This document shows, in pieces, positions 1 to 5,148 of a stretch of 5,148 nt of DNA. The position numbers and the translations under genes are program-made. Every line of letters begins with the position of its first letter. Within the stretch, counting starts at the first letter, position 1. The DNA comes from Polaromonas sp. (GTDB lineage Bacteria; Pseudomonadota; Gammaproteobacteria; Burkholderiales; Burkholderiaceae_C), in assembly GCA_023259235.1 (NCBI GenBank), contig JAHFQQ010000232.1, positions 1-5,148 on the forward strand. Direction: 5' to 3'. The notes beneath the pieces were generated by a model, which ran no database searches, was not told the origin of the DNA, and worked only from the letters and a program-made list of their open reading frames with translations.

Positions 1-66
1 GGACTCGACCGCCTGCTCGACGCAGCCTTGCGCCAGCGTGCGCACAATCAACCATCGATTGACTGA
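1..66 (+). CDS. possible C-terminal end of an unidentified upstream gene (partial)
   Basis: Frame 1 is open from the window edge to a TGA at 64-66 and would encode 21 residues ending in NQPSID, with an amphipathic, Leu/Ala/Arg-rich helix before that. The stop lies 6 bp before the ATG of the M15 peptidase gene, spacing typical of an operon. The other two forward frames are also open over most of this short stretch, so the frame choice rests mainly on the spacing. I do not recognise the family. L,D-transpeptidase genes often precede YcbK-type genes, but this tail does not let me claim that. Confidence 0.35.
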   Translation, partial: GLDRLLDAALRQRAHNQPSID

Positions 67-72
67 CCCGGC

Positions 73-633
73 ATGACCGATCAACACACTCCAGCGCGTC
101 GCCGCTTCCTGCGCCACACCGCCCGGCTCACAGCAGCCGCAGCCCTGCCTGCGCTGCTGGCCCCCGCCGCCCGCGCCACGGTGCCGGACGTGCGCGCGCT
201 GGCGCTGATCCACACCCACACGCACGAAAAAATCGACCTGGTGTACGCCGACGGCGAACGCTTCCTTCCCGAGGCGCTGGGGGCGTTGAACCGCTTTTTG
301 CGCGACCATTACACTGGCGACGTCGGCCTGATGGATCCGCAAATTTTCGAGTTGCTGCACAGCGTGCAGCGGGTGCTTGGCAGCAGCCTCGCCTTTGAGG
401 TGATCTCCGGTTATCGCTGCCCCGCCACCAACAGCATCTTGCGCCAGACACGGGGCGGTGGCGTCGCCAGCCACAGCCTGCACATGGAAGGCCGCGCGAT
501 CGACGTGCGCCTGTCCGGCGTGCCGCTGGCCGACCTGCACAAGGCGGCGCTATCGCTGCGCGCGGGCGGCGTGGGCTTCTACCCTCGCGAACAGTTCGTG
601 CACCTCGATACCGGAAGGGTGCGCAACTGGTGA
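73..633 (+). CDS. YcbK/MepK-like M15 peptidase (DUF882), Tat-exported
   Basis: The 186-residue protein matches the DUF882/peptidase M15_2 family, whose E. coli member MepK (YcbK) is a zinc-dependent murein endopeptidase that cuts peptide cross-links. The N-terminus has a twin-arginine-type leader: ARRRFLRH at residues 8-15, then a hydrophobic Ala/Leu stretch to about residue 33, with likely cleavage near the ARA at 33-35. The mature domain carries the family signatures SGYRCPATN (112-120), SLHMEGRAIDVR (135-146) and FVHLDTGRVRNW (175-186). H137, D144 (spacing HxxxxxxD) and H177 are the expected zinc ligands. Length is normal for the family. The ATG at 73 has no clear Shine-Dalgarno, but it is the only start that keeps the whole leader. 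It is probably co-transcribed with the flavoprotein gene 46 bp downstream. The fold is confident; exact substrate is inferred from family knowledge. Confidence 0.9.
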   Translation: MTDQHTPARRRFLRHTARLTAAAALPALLAPAARATVPDVRALALIHTHTHEKIDLVYADGERFLPEALGALNRFLRDHYTGDVGLMDPQIFELLHSVQRVLGSSLAFEVISGYRCPATNSILRQTRGGGVASHSLHMEGRAIDVRLSGVPLADLHKAALSLRAGGVGFYPREQFVHLDTGRVRNW

Positions 634-679
634 ATTTGGCTGCCTCAAGGCCAGCCGTCGGACCTGTCGCATCACCGCT

Positions 680-2326
680 GTGCTCGACCGCCGCCACTTC
701 GTCCTGACCGGGCTGGGCACCGCCCTGGCCACCGCAGGCTGCCAGCGGGCGGCTGATGCTGCGCACATCAGCGGCGGCTTTGACGGAATCAACTACGAGC
801 GGGGTCACTGGCTGCGTGATGCGCTGCAGGACGGCAAGCCGTGGCCGGCACCCGCCAAAACCCATGCTACCCAGGTACTGATTGCCGGCGGCGGCGTGGC
901 CGGTCTGGCTGCCGCGCGCGCCCTGCGCCTGCAGGGAATCGACGACTATGCGCTGCTGGAGCTCGAAGATGCTGCCGGCGGCAACAGCCGCGGCAGCAGC
1001 GTGGGCGGCATGGCGTGCCCGATGGGTGCACACTATTTGCCCTTGCCCGGCAACGACGCGCCCGAAGTGCAGGACCTGCTCGAAGAGCTCGGCTTGCGCA
1101 CACGGGTGGCGGGCCGCTGGCAGTATGACGAGCGCCACCTGTGCCACAGCCCGCAGGAGCGGCTGTTTTTCAACGGCGCGTGGCAGGACGGCCTGTTGCC
1201 GCTGCAGGGCGTGGCGCCGTCCACGCTGGCGCAGTACCGCCAGTTTGCCGTGCTGGTGGAGCGCGCCCGAAAGGCTGCGCATTGGACAATACCAGCACAA
1301 AATAGGCCGCCAGCCCAGGTACAATCTGCCTTGTCAGCTATTACTTTCATAGCGTATCTGGAGCAGCAGGGCCTGACCGACCCGCTGTTGCGCTGGTATC
1401 TGGACTACTGCTGCCGTGACGACTATGGCGCAGGCATTGGCGTGGTTTCGGCGTGGGCGGGCATTCACTACTTTGCCGCCCGCCACGGCTTTCACGCGCC
1501 GGGCATGGAGGGCGCCGAGTCTGAAGGCTTGCTCACCTGGCCCGAGGGCAATGCCTGGCTCACCCGCCGCCTGGCCGCCCCCTTGAGCGATCGCCTGCAT
1601 ACGGGCCGCGTGGTCGTGCGCATCGCCCAGGGCAAACACGGCGTGGAAGTGGACGCCTTCAACACCACTACCCAAACCATGGAGCGCTGGCAGGCCCAGC
1701 GCGCCGTGGTGGCGCTACCGGTGTTTGTAGCCGCGCGCGTGGTACAAAACCCGCCCGACTTCCTGCGCCAGGCGGCCCGTCAGGTGGTTTATGCACCATG
1801 GCTGGTGGCCAACCTCCACATCACCGCGGCGCTGCACGACCGGCCCGGTGCGGCCCCGAGCTGGGACAACGTACTTTACGGCGCGCCAGGCCTGGGTTAT
1901 GTGGACGCCATGCACCAAAGCCTGCAAAGCGTGCCGGGCGCCACGGTGCTGACGTATTACCGCGCGCTGGGCGATGTACCGGACGGACGCAAGCAGTTGC
2001 TGGAAAAACCCTGGGCGGCCTGGCGCGACGATATTCTGGCCGAGTTGCATGTCGCGCACCCCGACCTGAGCGCCAAGAGCCGCCGCATCGAGATCACCCG
2101 CCATGGCCATGCCATGGCCATTCCCATCCCACAAAACAATGGTCAAATTGGCCTTTGGCCCAGGTGGAATATGGGTAAACAGCTATCAAAAACAGCGCGT
2201 AATCCAAGCCGGCAGGTGGTGGCATGGGAGCAACTGACCTTTGCCCACAGCGACTGGGCAGGTTACTCGGTGTTTGAGGAAGCGATGGCGATGGGCCATG
2301 CGGCGGGCCATGCCGCTGCCGCCTAG
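680..2326 (+). CDS. exported FAD-dependent oxidoreductase (amine-oxidase-like), Tat lipoprotein leader
   Basis: I place the start at the GTG at 680, giving 548 residues. The frame is open further upstream, to an ATG at 458, but that start would overlap the peptidase gene and add non-family sequence. From the GTG the protein begins with a twin-arginine leader, DRRHFVLTG (3-11), a short hydrophobic run and TAGC ending at Cys21, a loose lipobox. A Rossmann FAD-binding fold follows: beta strand VLIAGGGVAGLAAARAL (66-82, GxGxxG at 70/72/75) and an acidic strand end ELE (94-96), then GGNSRG (100-105). Near the C-terminus FAHSDWAGYSVFEEA resembles the C-terminal FAD-contact region of flavin amine oxidases. 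No strong Shine-Dalgarno precedes the GTG, so coupling to the upstream gene is likely. The substrate is unknown; proximity to speD suggests polyamines only as a hypothesis. Two degenerate repeat copies (near residues 207-225 and 489-507) are embedded in the ORF without breaking it. Confidence 0.82.
   Translation: MLDRRHFVLTGLGTALATAGCQRAADAAHISGGFDGINYERGHWLRDALQDGKPWPAPAKTHATQVLIAGGGVAGLAAARALRLQGIDDYALLELEDAAGGNSRGSSVGGMACPMGAHYLPLPGNDAPEVQDLLEELGLRTRVAGRWQYDERHLCHSPQERLFFNGAWQDGLLPLQGVAPSTLAQYRQFAVLVERARKAAHWTIPAQNRPPAQVQSALSAITFIAYLEQQGLTDPLLRWYLDYCCRDDYGAGIGVVSAWAGIHYFAARHGFHAPGMEGAESEGLLTWPEGNAWLTRRLAAPLSDRLHTGRVVVRIAQGKHGVEVDAFNTTTQTMERWQAQRAVVALPVFVAARVVQNPPDFLRQAARQVVYAPWLVANLHITAALHDRPGAAPSWDNVLYGAPGLGYVDAMHQSLQSVPGATVLTYYRALGDVPDGRKQLLEKPWAAWRDDILAELHVAHPDLSAKSRRIEITRHGHAMAIPIPQNNGQIGLWPRWNMGKQLSKTARNPSRQVVAWEQLTFAHSDWAGYSVFEEAMAMGHAAGHAAAA
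1299..1354 (+). repeat. degenerate Comamonadaceae-type dispersed repeat, copy A, inside the flavoprotein gene
   Basis: This 56-bp stretch aligns without gaps to 2144-2199. By eye 35 of 56 positions agree, including identical blocks GGCC, GCCCAGGT and CAGCTAT at the same spacing. Its right end has a small inverted repeat, GCTAT (1337-1341) and ATAGC (1349-1353). From memory this is the short dispersed repeat common in Comamonadaceae genomes, whose right end reads GCTAT...ATAGC. It is AT-richer than the gene around it. It encodes roughly QNRPPAQVQSALSAITFIA in the flavoprotein and contains no stop in that frame. The exact ends are uncertain by a few bases, and the family name is memory rather than a search result. 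Confidence 0.65.
2144..2199 (+). repeat. degenerate Comamonadaceae-type dispersed repeat, copy B, near the flavoprotein 3' end
   Basis: This is the partner of the copy at 1299-1354, in the same orientation and offset by exactly 845 bp. The shared blocks GGCC (2150-2153), GCCCAGGT (2158-2165) and CAGCTAT (2180-2186) keep identical spacing. The right-end inverted repeat is decayed here: GCTAT is present but ATAGC has become CAGCG. Because 845 is not a multiple of three, the repeat is read in a different frame from copy A and gives an unrelated peptide (about QIGLWPRWNMGKQLSKTAR). That rules out protein-level duplication as the cause of the similarity. The segment lies between a conserved-looking RHGHAMAIPIP stretch and the FAHSDWAGYS motif, where insertion in a loop could be tolerated. 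Confidence 0.62.
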
Positions 2327-2352
2327 GGCGCGCGGCACGCTGGCCGCGCGCT
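2327..2352. terminator. GC-rich hairpin between convergent genes, likely bidirectional terminator
   Basis: A perfect 9-bp stem, GCGCGCGGC (2328-2336) with GCCGCGCGC (2343-2351), encloses a 6-nt loop, and a G-T wobble (2327/2352) can extend it. It begins immediately after the flavoprotein stop codon and ends 10 bp before the trpB2 stop codon on the other strand, so it is placed to end both transcripts. Neither side has a T-tract, so it is not a classical intrinsic terminator. It may instead act as an RNA 3'-end stabiliser or need Rho. Confidence 0.55.
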
Positions 2353-2362
2353 CCCGCCATCC

Positions 2363-3727
2363 CTATGCAGGCACGCTCGGCAGCCCCGCCAGCGCCATCG
2401 CAAGCTCGGCCTCGTCATAAGGCACATCGACGAGCTTGCCCGCCATGTAGGCGCTGTAGGATGACATGTCGAAGTGCCCGTGGCCGCTCAGGTTGAACAG
2501 GATCACCTCGCTCTTTCCCTCACGCTTGCAGCGCATCGCCTCCTCGATTGCGCCGAGCACGGCGTGGTTTGCCTCCGGTGCGGGAACGATGCCTTCGGCT
2601 CGCGCGAACTGCACGCCAGCCTGGAAGCACTGGCTCTGGTGAAAGGCGACCGCCTCGATCAGGCCGAGCTCCTTCACGTGCGACACGAGCGGCGCCATGC
2701 CGTGGTAGCGCAGTCCGCCGGCGTGAAAGCCGGGCGGCGTGAAGGTCGAGCCGAGCGTGTGCATCTTCGTCAGCGGCGTCAGGTTGGCCGTGTCGCCGAA
2801 GTCGTACGCGTACTTGCCGCGCGTCAGCGATGGGCAGGCCGCCGGCTCGACGGCGACGATGCGGCGCTTCTTGCCACCGCGCAATTGCAGCCCGAGGAAG
2901 GGGAAGACCAGCCCCGCGAAATTGCTGCCGCCGCCGGTGCAGCCGATCAGCACATCCGGGTCGTCGCCCGCCATCTCCATCTGCAGGATCGCCTCCTGGC
3001 CGACGATGGTCTGGTGCATCAGCACGTGGTTCAGCACCGAGCCGAGCGCGTACTTGGTGTCGTCGTTGGTCGCCGCGACTTCCACCGCCTCCGAGATCGC
3101 GATGCCAAGCGAGCCGGGGTGGTTCGGGTCCTTGGCGAGGATCGCGCGCCCCGAGTTCGTCTCGTTCGACGGCGAGGCGACACATGTTGCGCCGTAGGTC
3201 TCCATCAGCGCGCGCCGGTAGGGCTTCTGGTCGTACGAGATGCGGACCTGGAAGACCTTGACGTCAATGCCGAACAGCGCGCCGGCGAACGCGAGCGACG
3301 ATCCCCACTGGCCGGCGCCGGTCTCGGTCGAGATCTTCTTGATGCCGGCCTGCTGGTTGTACCAGGCCTGCGGAATCGCGGTGTTCGGCTTGTGCGAGCC
3401 AGCGGGCGAGACGCCCTCGTACTTATAGTAGATCCTGGCCGGCGTGCCGAGCACTTTTTCAAGCCGGCGCGCGCGGAACAGCGGCGACGGGCGCCAGAGG
3501 CGAAACACATCGCGCACCGGCTCCGGGATCTCGATTTCGCGCTCGGTGCTCACCTCCTGCATGATGAGTTCCATCGGAAACAGCGGCGCCAGATCGTCGG
3601 GGCCGACCGGCTGCTTCGTCCCCGGGTGCAGCACTGGCGGTGCGGGCACCGGCAGGTCGGCCGCGATGTTGTACCAATGCTTGGGCATCTTGCTCTCGTC
3701 GAGCAAGTATTTGGTTTGTAAACTCAT
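2363..3727 (-). CDS. trpB: TrpB2-type tryptophan synthase beta-like protein (PLP-dependent)
   Basis: This 454-residue protein belongs to the TrpB2 branch of tryptophan synthase beta chains, which are longer than TrpB1 (about 400) and often act without a TrpA partner. The reaction is PLP-dependent beta-replacement making L-tryptophan from indole and serine (O-phosphoserine has been described for some members). The N-terminal extension with MPKHWYNIAADLP (14-26) and the motif RPSPLFRA (79-86) are typical. The PLP lysine is K113 in SPAGSHKPNTA; the catalytic acid is E134 in TETGAGQWG; the phosphate-binding glycine loop is GCTGGGSNFAG (261-271). The frame extends upstream to an ATG at 3784, but the start at 3727 has an AGGAGA ribosome binding site and gives the usual N-terminus. 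No trpA or other trp gene is in the window. Codon choice (GTC, TCG, GAG common) differs by eye from the GTG/AGC-rich neighbours. It probably works in indole salvage or as a spare tryptophan synthase; that role is inferred. Confidence 0.93.
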   Translation of the reverse strand: MSLQTKYLLDESKMPKHWYNIAADLPVPAPPVLHPGTKQPVGPDDLAPLFPMELIMQEVSTEREIEIPEPVRDVFRLWRPSPLFRARRLEKVLGTPARIYYKYEGVSPAGSHKPNTAIPQAWYNQQAGIKKISTETGAGQWGSSLAFAGALFGIDVKVFQVRISYDQKPYRRALMETYGATCVASPSNETNSGRAILAKDPNHPGSLGIAISEAVEVAATNDDTKYALGSVLNHVLMHQTIVGQEAILQMEMAGDDPDVLIGCTGGGSNFAGLVFPFLGLQLRGGKKRRIVAVEPAACPSLTRGKYAYDFGDTANLTPLTKMHTLGSTFTPPGFHAGGLRYHGMAPLVSHVKELGLIEAVAFHQSQCFQAGVQFARAEGIVPAPEANHAVLGAIEEAMRCKREGKSEVILFNLSGHGHFDMSSYSAYMAGKLVDVPYDEAELAMALAGLPSVPA

Positions 3728-3734
3728 GAATTTG

Positions 3735-3741
3735 TCTCCTT
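3735..3741 (-). promoter_or_regulatory. ribosome binding site fixing the trpB2 start
   Basis: On the minus strand AAGGAGA lies 7 nt before the ATG at 3727. It is the best Shine-Dalgarno in the window and settles the start, since the upstream in-frame ATG at 3784 lacks one. Confidence 0.75.
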
Positions 3742-3787
3742 TTTTGTGAATGGGAAGATGCAGCAAAAGCCAGCAAAACTCCACTAA

Positions 3788-3799
3788 CAGCCCTGGCTG
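3788..3799. promoter_or_regulatory. short dyad at the predicted trpB2 transcription start, possible operator
   Basis: CAGCC and GGCTG form 5-bp arms around a 2-bp centre, placed just downstream of the candidate -10 box of trpB2. A directly repeated octamer, CAGCAAAA at 3761-3768 and 3771-3778 (10-bp period), lies further into the leader. Either could bind a regulator, or the dyad could be a weak end for the speD transcript. Both are short enough to occur by chance. Confidence 0.22.
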
Positions 3800-3806
3800 C
3801 CCGGCA

Positions 3807-3834
3807 AGTATGCCCCATGGAATGAATCAGTCAA
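3807..3834 (-). promoter_or_regulatory. candidate sigma-70 promoter for trpB2, overlapping the speD stop codon
   Basis: On the minus strand TTGACT (3829-3834; five of six consensus -35 bases) is followed after 16 bp by CATACT (3807-3812; four of six -10 bases). Transcription would begin near 3800, leaving a leader of about 70 nt before the trpB2 ATG. The -35 box overlaps the TGA of speD. This would let trpB2 be expressed independently of speD, in agreement with the 103-bp gap between the two genes. Confidence 0.4.
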
Positions 3835-4256
3835 GTCTTGCCATCAGGCAAAAACTCGAGCGACCGAGGGATGGGTAATGGCAAGGCCTGACCCCGTTGC
3901 AGGGCCTGCCGGTGCGCCTGCTCTGGCGCAAACAACGCGACCAGCGCGTCCATCAACTGATGGGCCTTGCGGGAATGATCCGCGCCGAAGTTGCACACAT
4001 ACACATCCACGGTGACGGCCGCCTGCTCGGGCCAGGTGTGCACGCACAGATGCGACTCGGCCAGCAGCACGGTGGCGGTGACGCCGCCCGGCCCGCGCGC
4101 GCCAGCGGGAAAAGCGTGCGCGAGCTGGTTCACCGCCTGCAACTGCGCCGCCTGCACCGCCCGCACGCACCAGGCGAGCAGGCGCACTGCATCGGTCAGC
4201 CAGACGGTGTCGCAGTGGCAGCGGCTGAGATCGGCGGTGAGGTGCAGGCCTTGCAT
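3831..4256 (-). CDS. speD: S-adenosylmethionine decarboxylase proenzyme (prokaryotic class 1b)
   Basis: The 141-residue proenzyme matches short bacterial AdoMet decarboxylases (SpeD/SpeH type). These cleave themselves into two chains and use the resulting pyruvoyl group to decarboxylate S-adenosylmethionine, giving the aminopropyl donor for spermidine. The self-cleavage site is E67-S68 in LLAESHLCVHTWPE (64-77); S68 becomes the pyruvoyl group and H73 is the processing histidine. DVYVCNFG (84-91) carries C88, the expected catalytic acid. The N-terminus MQGLHLTADL is typical, so I start at the ATG at 4256; the frame runs on upstream but overlaps tkt on the opposite strand. There is no strong Shine-Dalgarno. 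speE, the usual partner, is not in the window. It is divergent from tkt across 139 bp and co-directional with trpB2. Confidence 0.93.
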   Translation of the reverse strand: MQGLHLTADLSRCHCDTVWLTDAVRLLAWCVRAVQAAQLQAVNQLAHAFPAGARGPGGVTATVLLAESHLCVHTWPEQAAVTVDVYVCNFGADHSRKAHQLMDALVALFAPEQAHRQALQRGQALPLPIPRSLEFLPDGKT

Positions 4257-4339
4257 GAACCGCACTGTAAACCCGGAAACGGGCGCTGGCCGTTTAATCC
4301 CTTCAGGCCCGCCCCATAAGCCCGATCTTTTCCACCCGG

Positions 4340-4386
4340 TAAAATAGGGCATTACCCTGATCTTCCAGAACGAGAACCTCCCGGAG
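4340..4386 (+). promoter_or_regulatory. tkt leader: possible -10 box and ribosome binding site
   Basis: TAAAAT at 4340-4345 fits a -10 box, but no good -35 is seen 16-18 bp upstream. GGAG at 4383-4386 lies 9 nt before the tkt ATG and is a convincing ribosome binding site. The rest of the 4257-4395 divergent spacer holds only a small CCCG/CGGG hairpin with a GAAA loop (4272-4283) and no clear speD promoter. Confidence 0.4.
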
Positions 4387-4395
4387 CTTTGCCTG

Positions 4396-5148
4396 ATGGC
4401 TAATGATGAATTGATGGCGAATGCGATACGCGCACTCGCGATGGATGCCGTGCAACAAGCCAACTCGGGACACCCCGGCGCTCCGATGGGAATGGCCGAC
4501 ATGGCCGTCGCCCTGTGGTGCCGGCACCTCAGGCACAGCCCGCACAACCCGCACTGGTTCGACCGCGACCGCTTTGTGCTGAGCAACGGCCATGCATCCA
4601 TGCTGCTTTATGCGCTGCTGCACCTCACCGGCTACAAGCTGCCGATGGCCGAGCTGAAGAGCTTCCGCCAGCTCGGCTCCATGACCCCCGGCCATCCGGA
4701 AGTGGGGCAGACCCCCGGTGCGGAAACCACCACCGGCCCGCTCGGCCAGGGTCTGACCAATGCCGTGGGCATGGCGCTGGCTGAAAAACTGCTGGCCAGC
4801 GAGTTCAACCGCGACGGGCACGTGATCGTGGACCACCACACCTATGTTTTTATGGGCGACGGCTGCCTGATGGAAGGCATCAGCCACGAGGCGGCCGCGC
4901 TGGCTGGCGCCTGGCAGCTCGGCAAGCTGATCGCGCTGTACGACGACAACGGCATTTCCATTGATGGTCCGGTGGCGCCCTGGTTTATCGACAACACACC
5001 GCTGCGCTTTGCCGCGTATGGCTGGAACGTGATCGGCCCGATTGACGGCCACGATGCCGATGCGGTGTCGGCAGCTATTGGCGAAGCGAAAAATGCAGCC
5101 GCCAAGCCAACGCTGATTGTTTGCAAAAGCCGCATCGGCCAGGGTACG
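4396..5148 (+). CDS. tkt: transketolase, N-terminal part (runs off the window)
   Basis: The first 251 residues are present and the frame stays open to the window end; the full protein should be about 670. Transketolase uses thiamine diphosphate to move two-carbon ketol units between sugar phosphates in the pentose phosphate pathway (and the Calvin cycle where present). Visible signatures, numbered like E. coli TktA, are SGHPGAPMG with H26, LSNGHASML with H66, MTPGHPE with H100, TTTGPLGQG (111-119), and the cofactor motif starting GDGCLMEG (154-161) and ending DDN (183-185), with D155 and N185 as the metal ligands. The ATG at 4396 is supported by GGAG 9 nt upstream. In related bacteria a gap gene often follows, but that lies outside the window. 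Nothing looks damaged. Confidence 0.96.
   Translation, partial: MANDELMANAIRALAMDAVQQANSGHPGAPMGMADMAVALWCRHLRHSPHNPHWFDRDRFVLSNGHASMLLYALLHLTGYKLPMAELKSFRQLGSMTPGHPEVGQTPGAETTTGPLGQGLTNAVGMALAEKLLASEFNRDGHVIVDHHTYVFMGDGCLMEGISHEAAALAGAWQLGKLIALYDDNGISIDGPVAPWFIDNTPLRFAAYGWNVIGPIDGHDADAVSAAIGEAKNAAAKPTLIVCKSRIGQGT

Noticed and set aside
128..1324. 398-codon open frame on the minus strand opposite the peptidase and flavoprotein genes
   Set aside because: It is Arg/Ala/Gly-rich with no family motifs and lies antisense to two well-supported genes; long antisense frames are expected at this GC content.
2101..2121. tandem CCATGGCCAT repeat with 11-bp spacing
   Set aside because: It encodes the RHGHAMAIP stretch that looks like conserved flavoprotein sequence, so codon composition explains it.
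2474..3721. 415-codon open frame on the plus strand covering most of trpB2
   Set aside because: The minus strand carries all TrpB2 catalytic motifs; the plus frame is low-complexity Arg/Ala/Leu sequence with no recognisable domain.
4272..4283. CCCG-GAAA-CGGG hairpin in the speD-tkt spacer
   Set aside because: A 4-bp stem is too short to support a riboswitch or regulatory call.
3831..4601. longer 256-codon version of speD
   Set aside because: The extra N-terminal residues overlap the start of tkt on the other strand and do not resemble the family; MQGLHLTADL at 4256 is the normal N-terminus.
4303..5052. 249-codon minus-strand frame opposite tkt
   Set aside because: The transketolase reading frame with its catalytic motifs occupies the same bases; the antisense frame shows no family features.

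Overview
The window is high-GC bacterial chromosome with no phage, plasmid or CRISPR features. The gene types and the style of the transketolase and SpeD proteins point to a betaproteobacterium in Burkholderiales. A degenerate short repeat inside one gene, which I recognise from memory as the abundant dispersed repeat of Comamonadaceae (Acidovorax, Polaromonas, Rhodoferax group), narrows this to probably Comamonadaceae. No database search was possible.

Layout from left to right. On the plus strand there is the possible tail of an unidentified gene (1-66). It is followed by a Tat-targeted YcbK/MepK-like M15 peptidase (73-633) and, 46 bp later, a flavoprotein with a Tat-lipoprotein-type leader starting at a GTG codon (680-2326). 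These two form a likely operon of exported proteins. The flavoprotein gene contains two diverged copies of the same 56-bp repeat, read in different frames. A strong GC-rich hairpin (2327-2352) separates it from the convergent trpB2 gene (2363-3727, minus strand). trpB2 stands alone without trpA, has a good ribosome binding site and a plausible promoter of its own. It lies 103 bp downstream of speD (3831-4256, minus strand), an S-adenosylmethionine decarboxylase proenzyme. speD is divergent from a transketolase gene (4396 to the window end), whose thiamine diphosphate half is present and intact.

Functionally, speD supplies decarboxylated S-adenosylmethionine for spermidine synthesis, and tkt serves the pentose phosphate or Calvin pathway. 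TrpB2 makes tryptophan from indole and serine or a related donor. The M15 peptidase is expected to act on periplasmic peptidoglycan. The exported flavoprotein has no firm function; its fold resembles amine oxidases, so a link with polyamines is only a hypothesis. The most unusual points are the repeat-derived segments in an intact flavoprotein ORF and the lone trpB2, whose codon choice differs from its neighbours. Every intergenic gap is short (largest 4257-4395) and is described under the features. I saw no convincing new multi-gene system.
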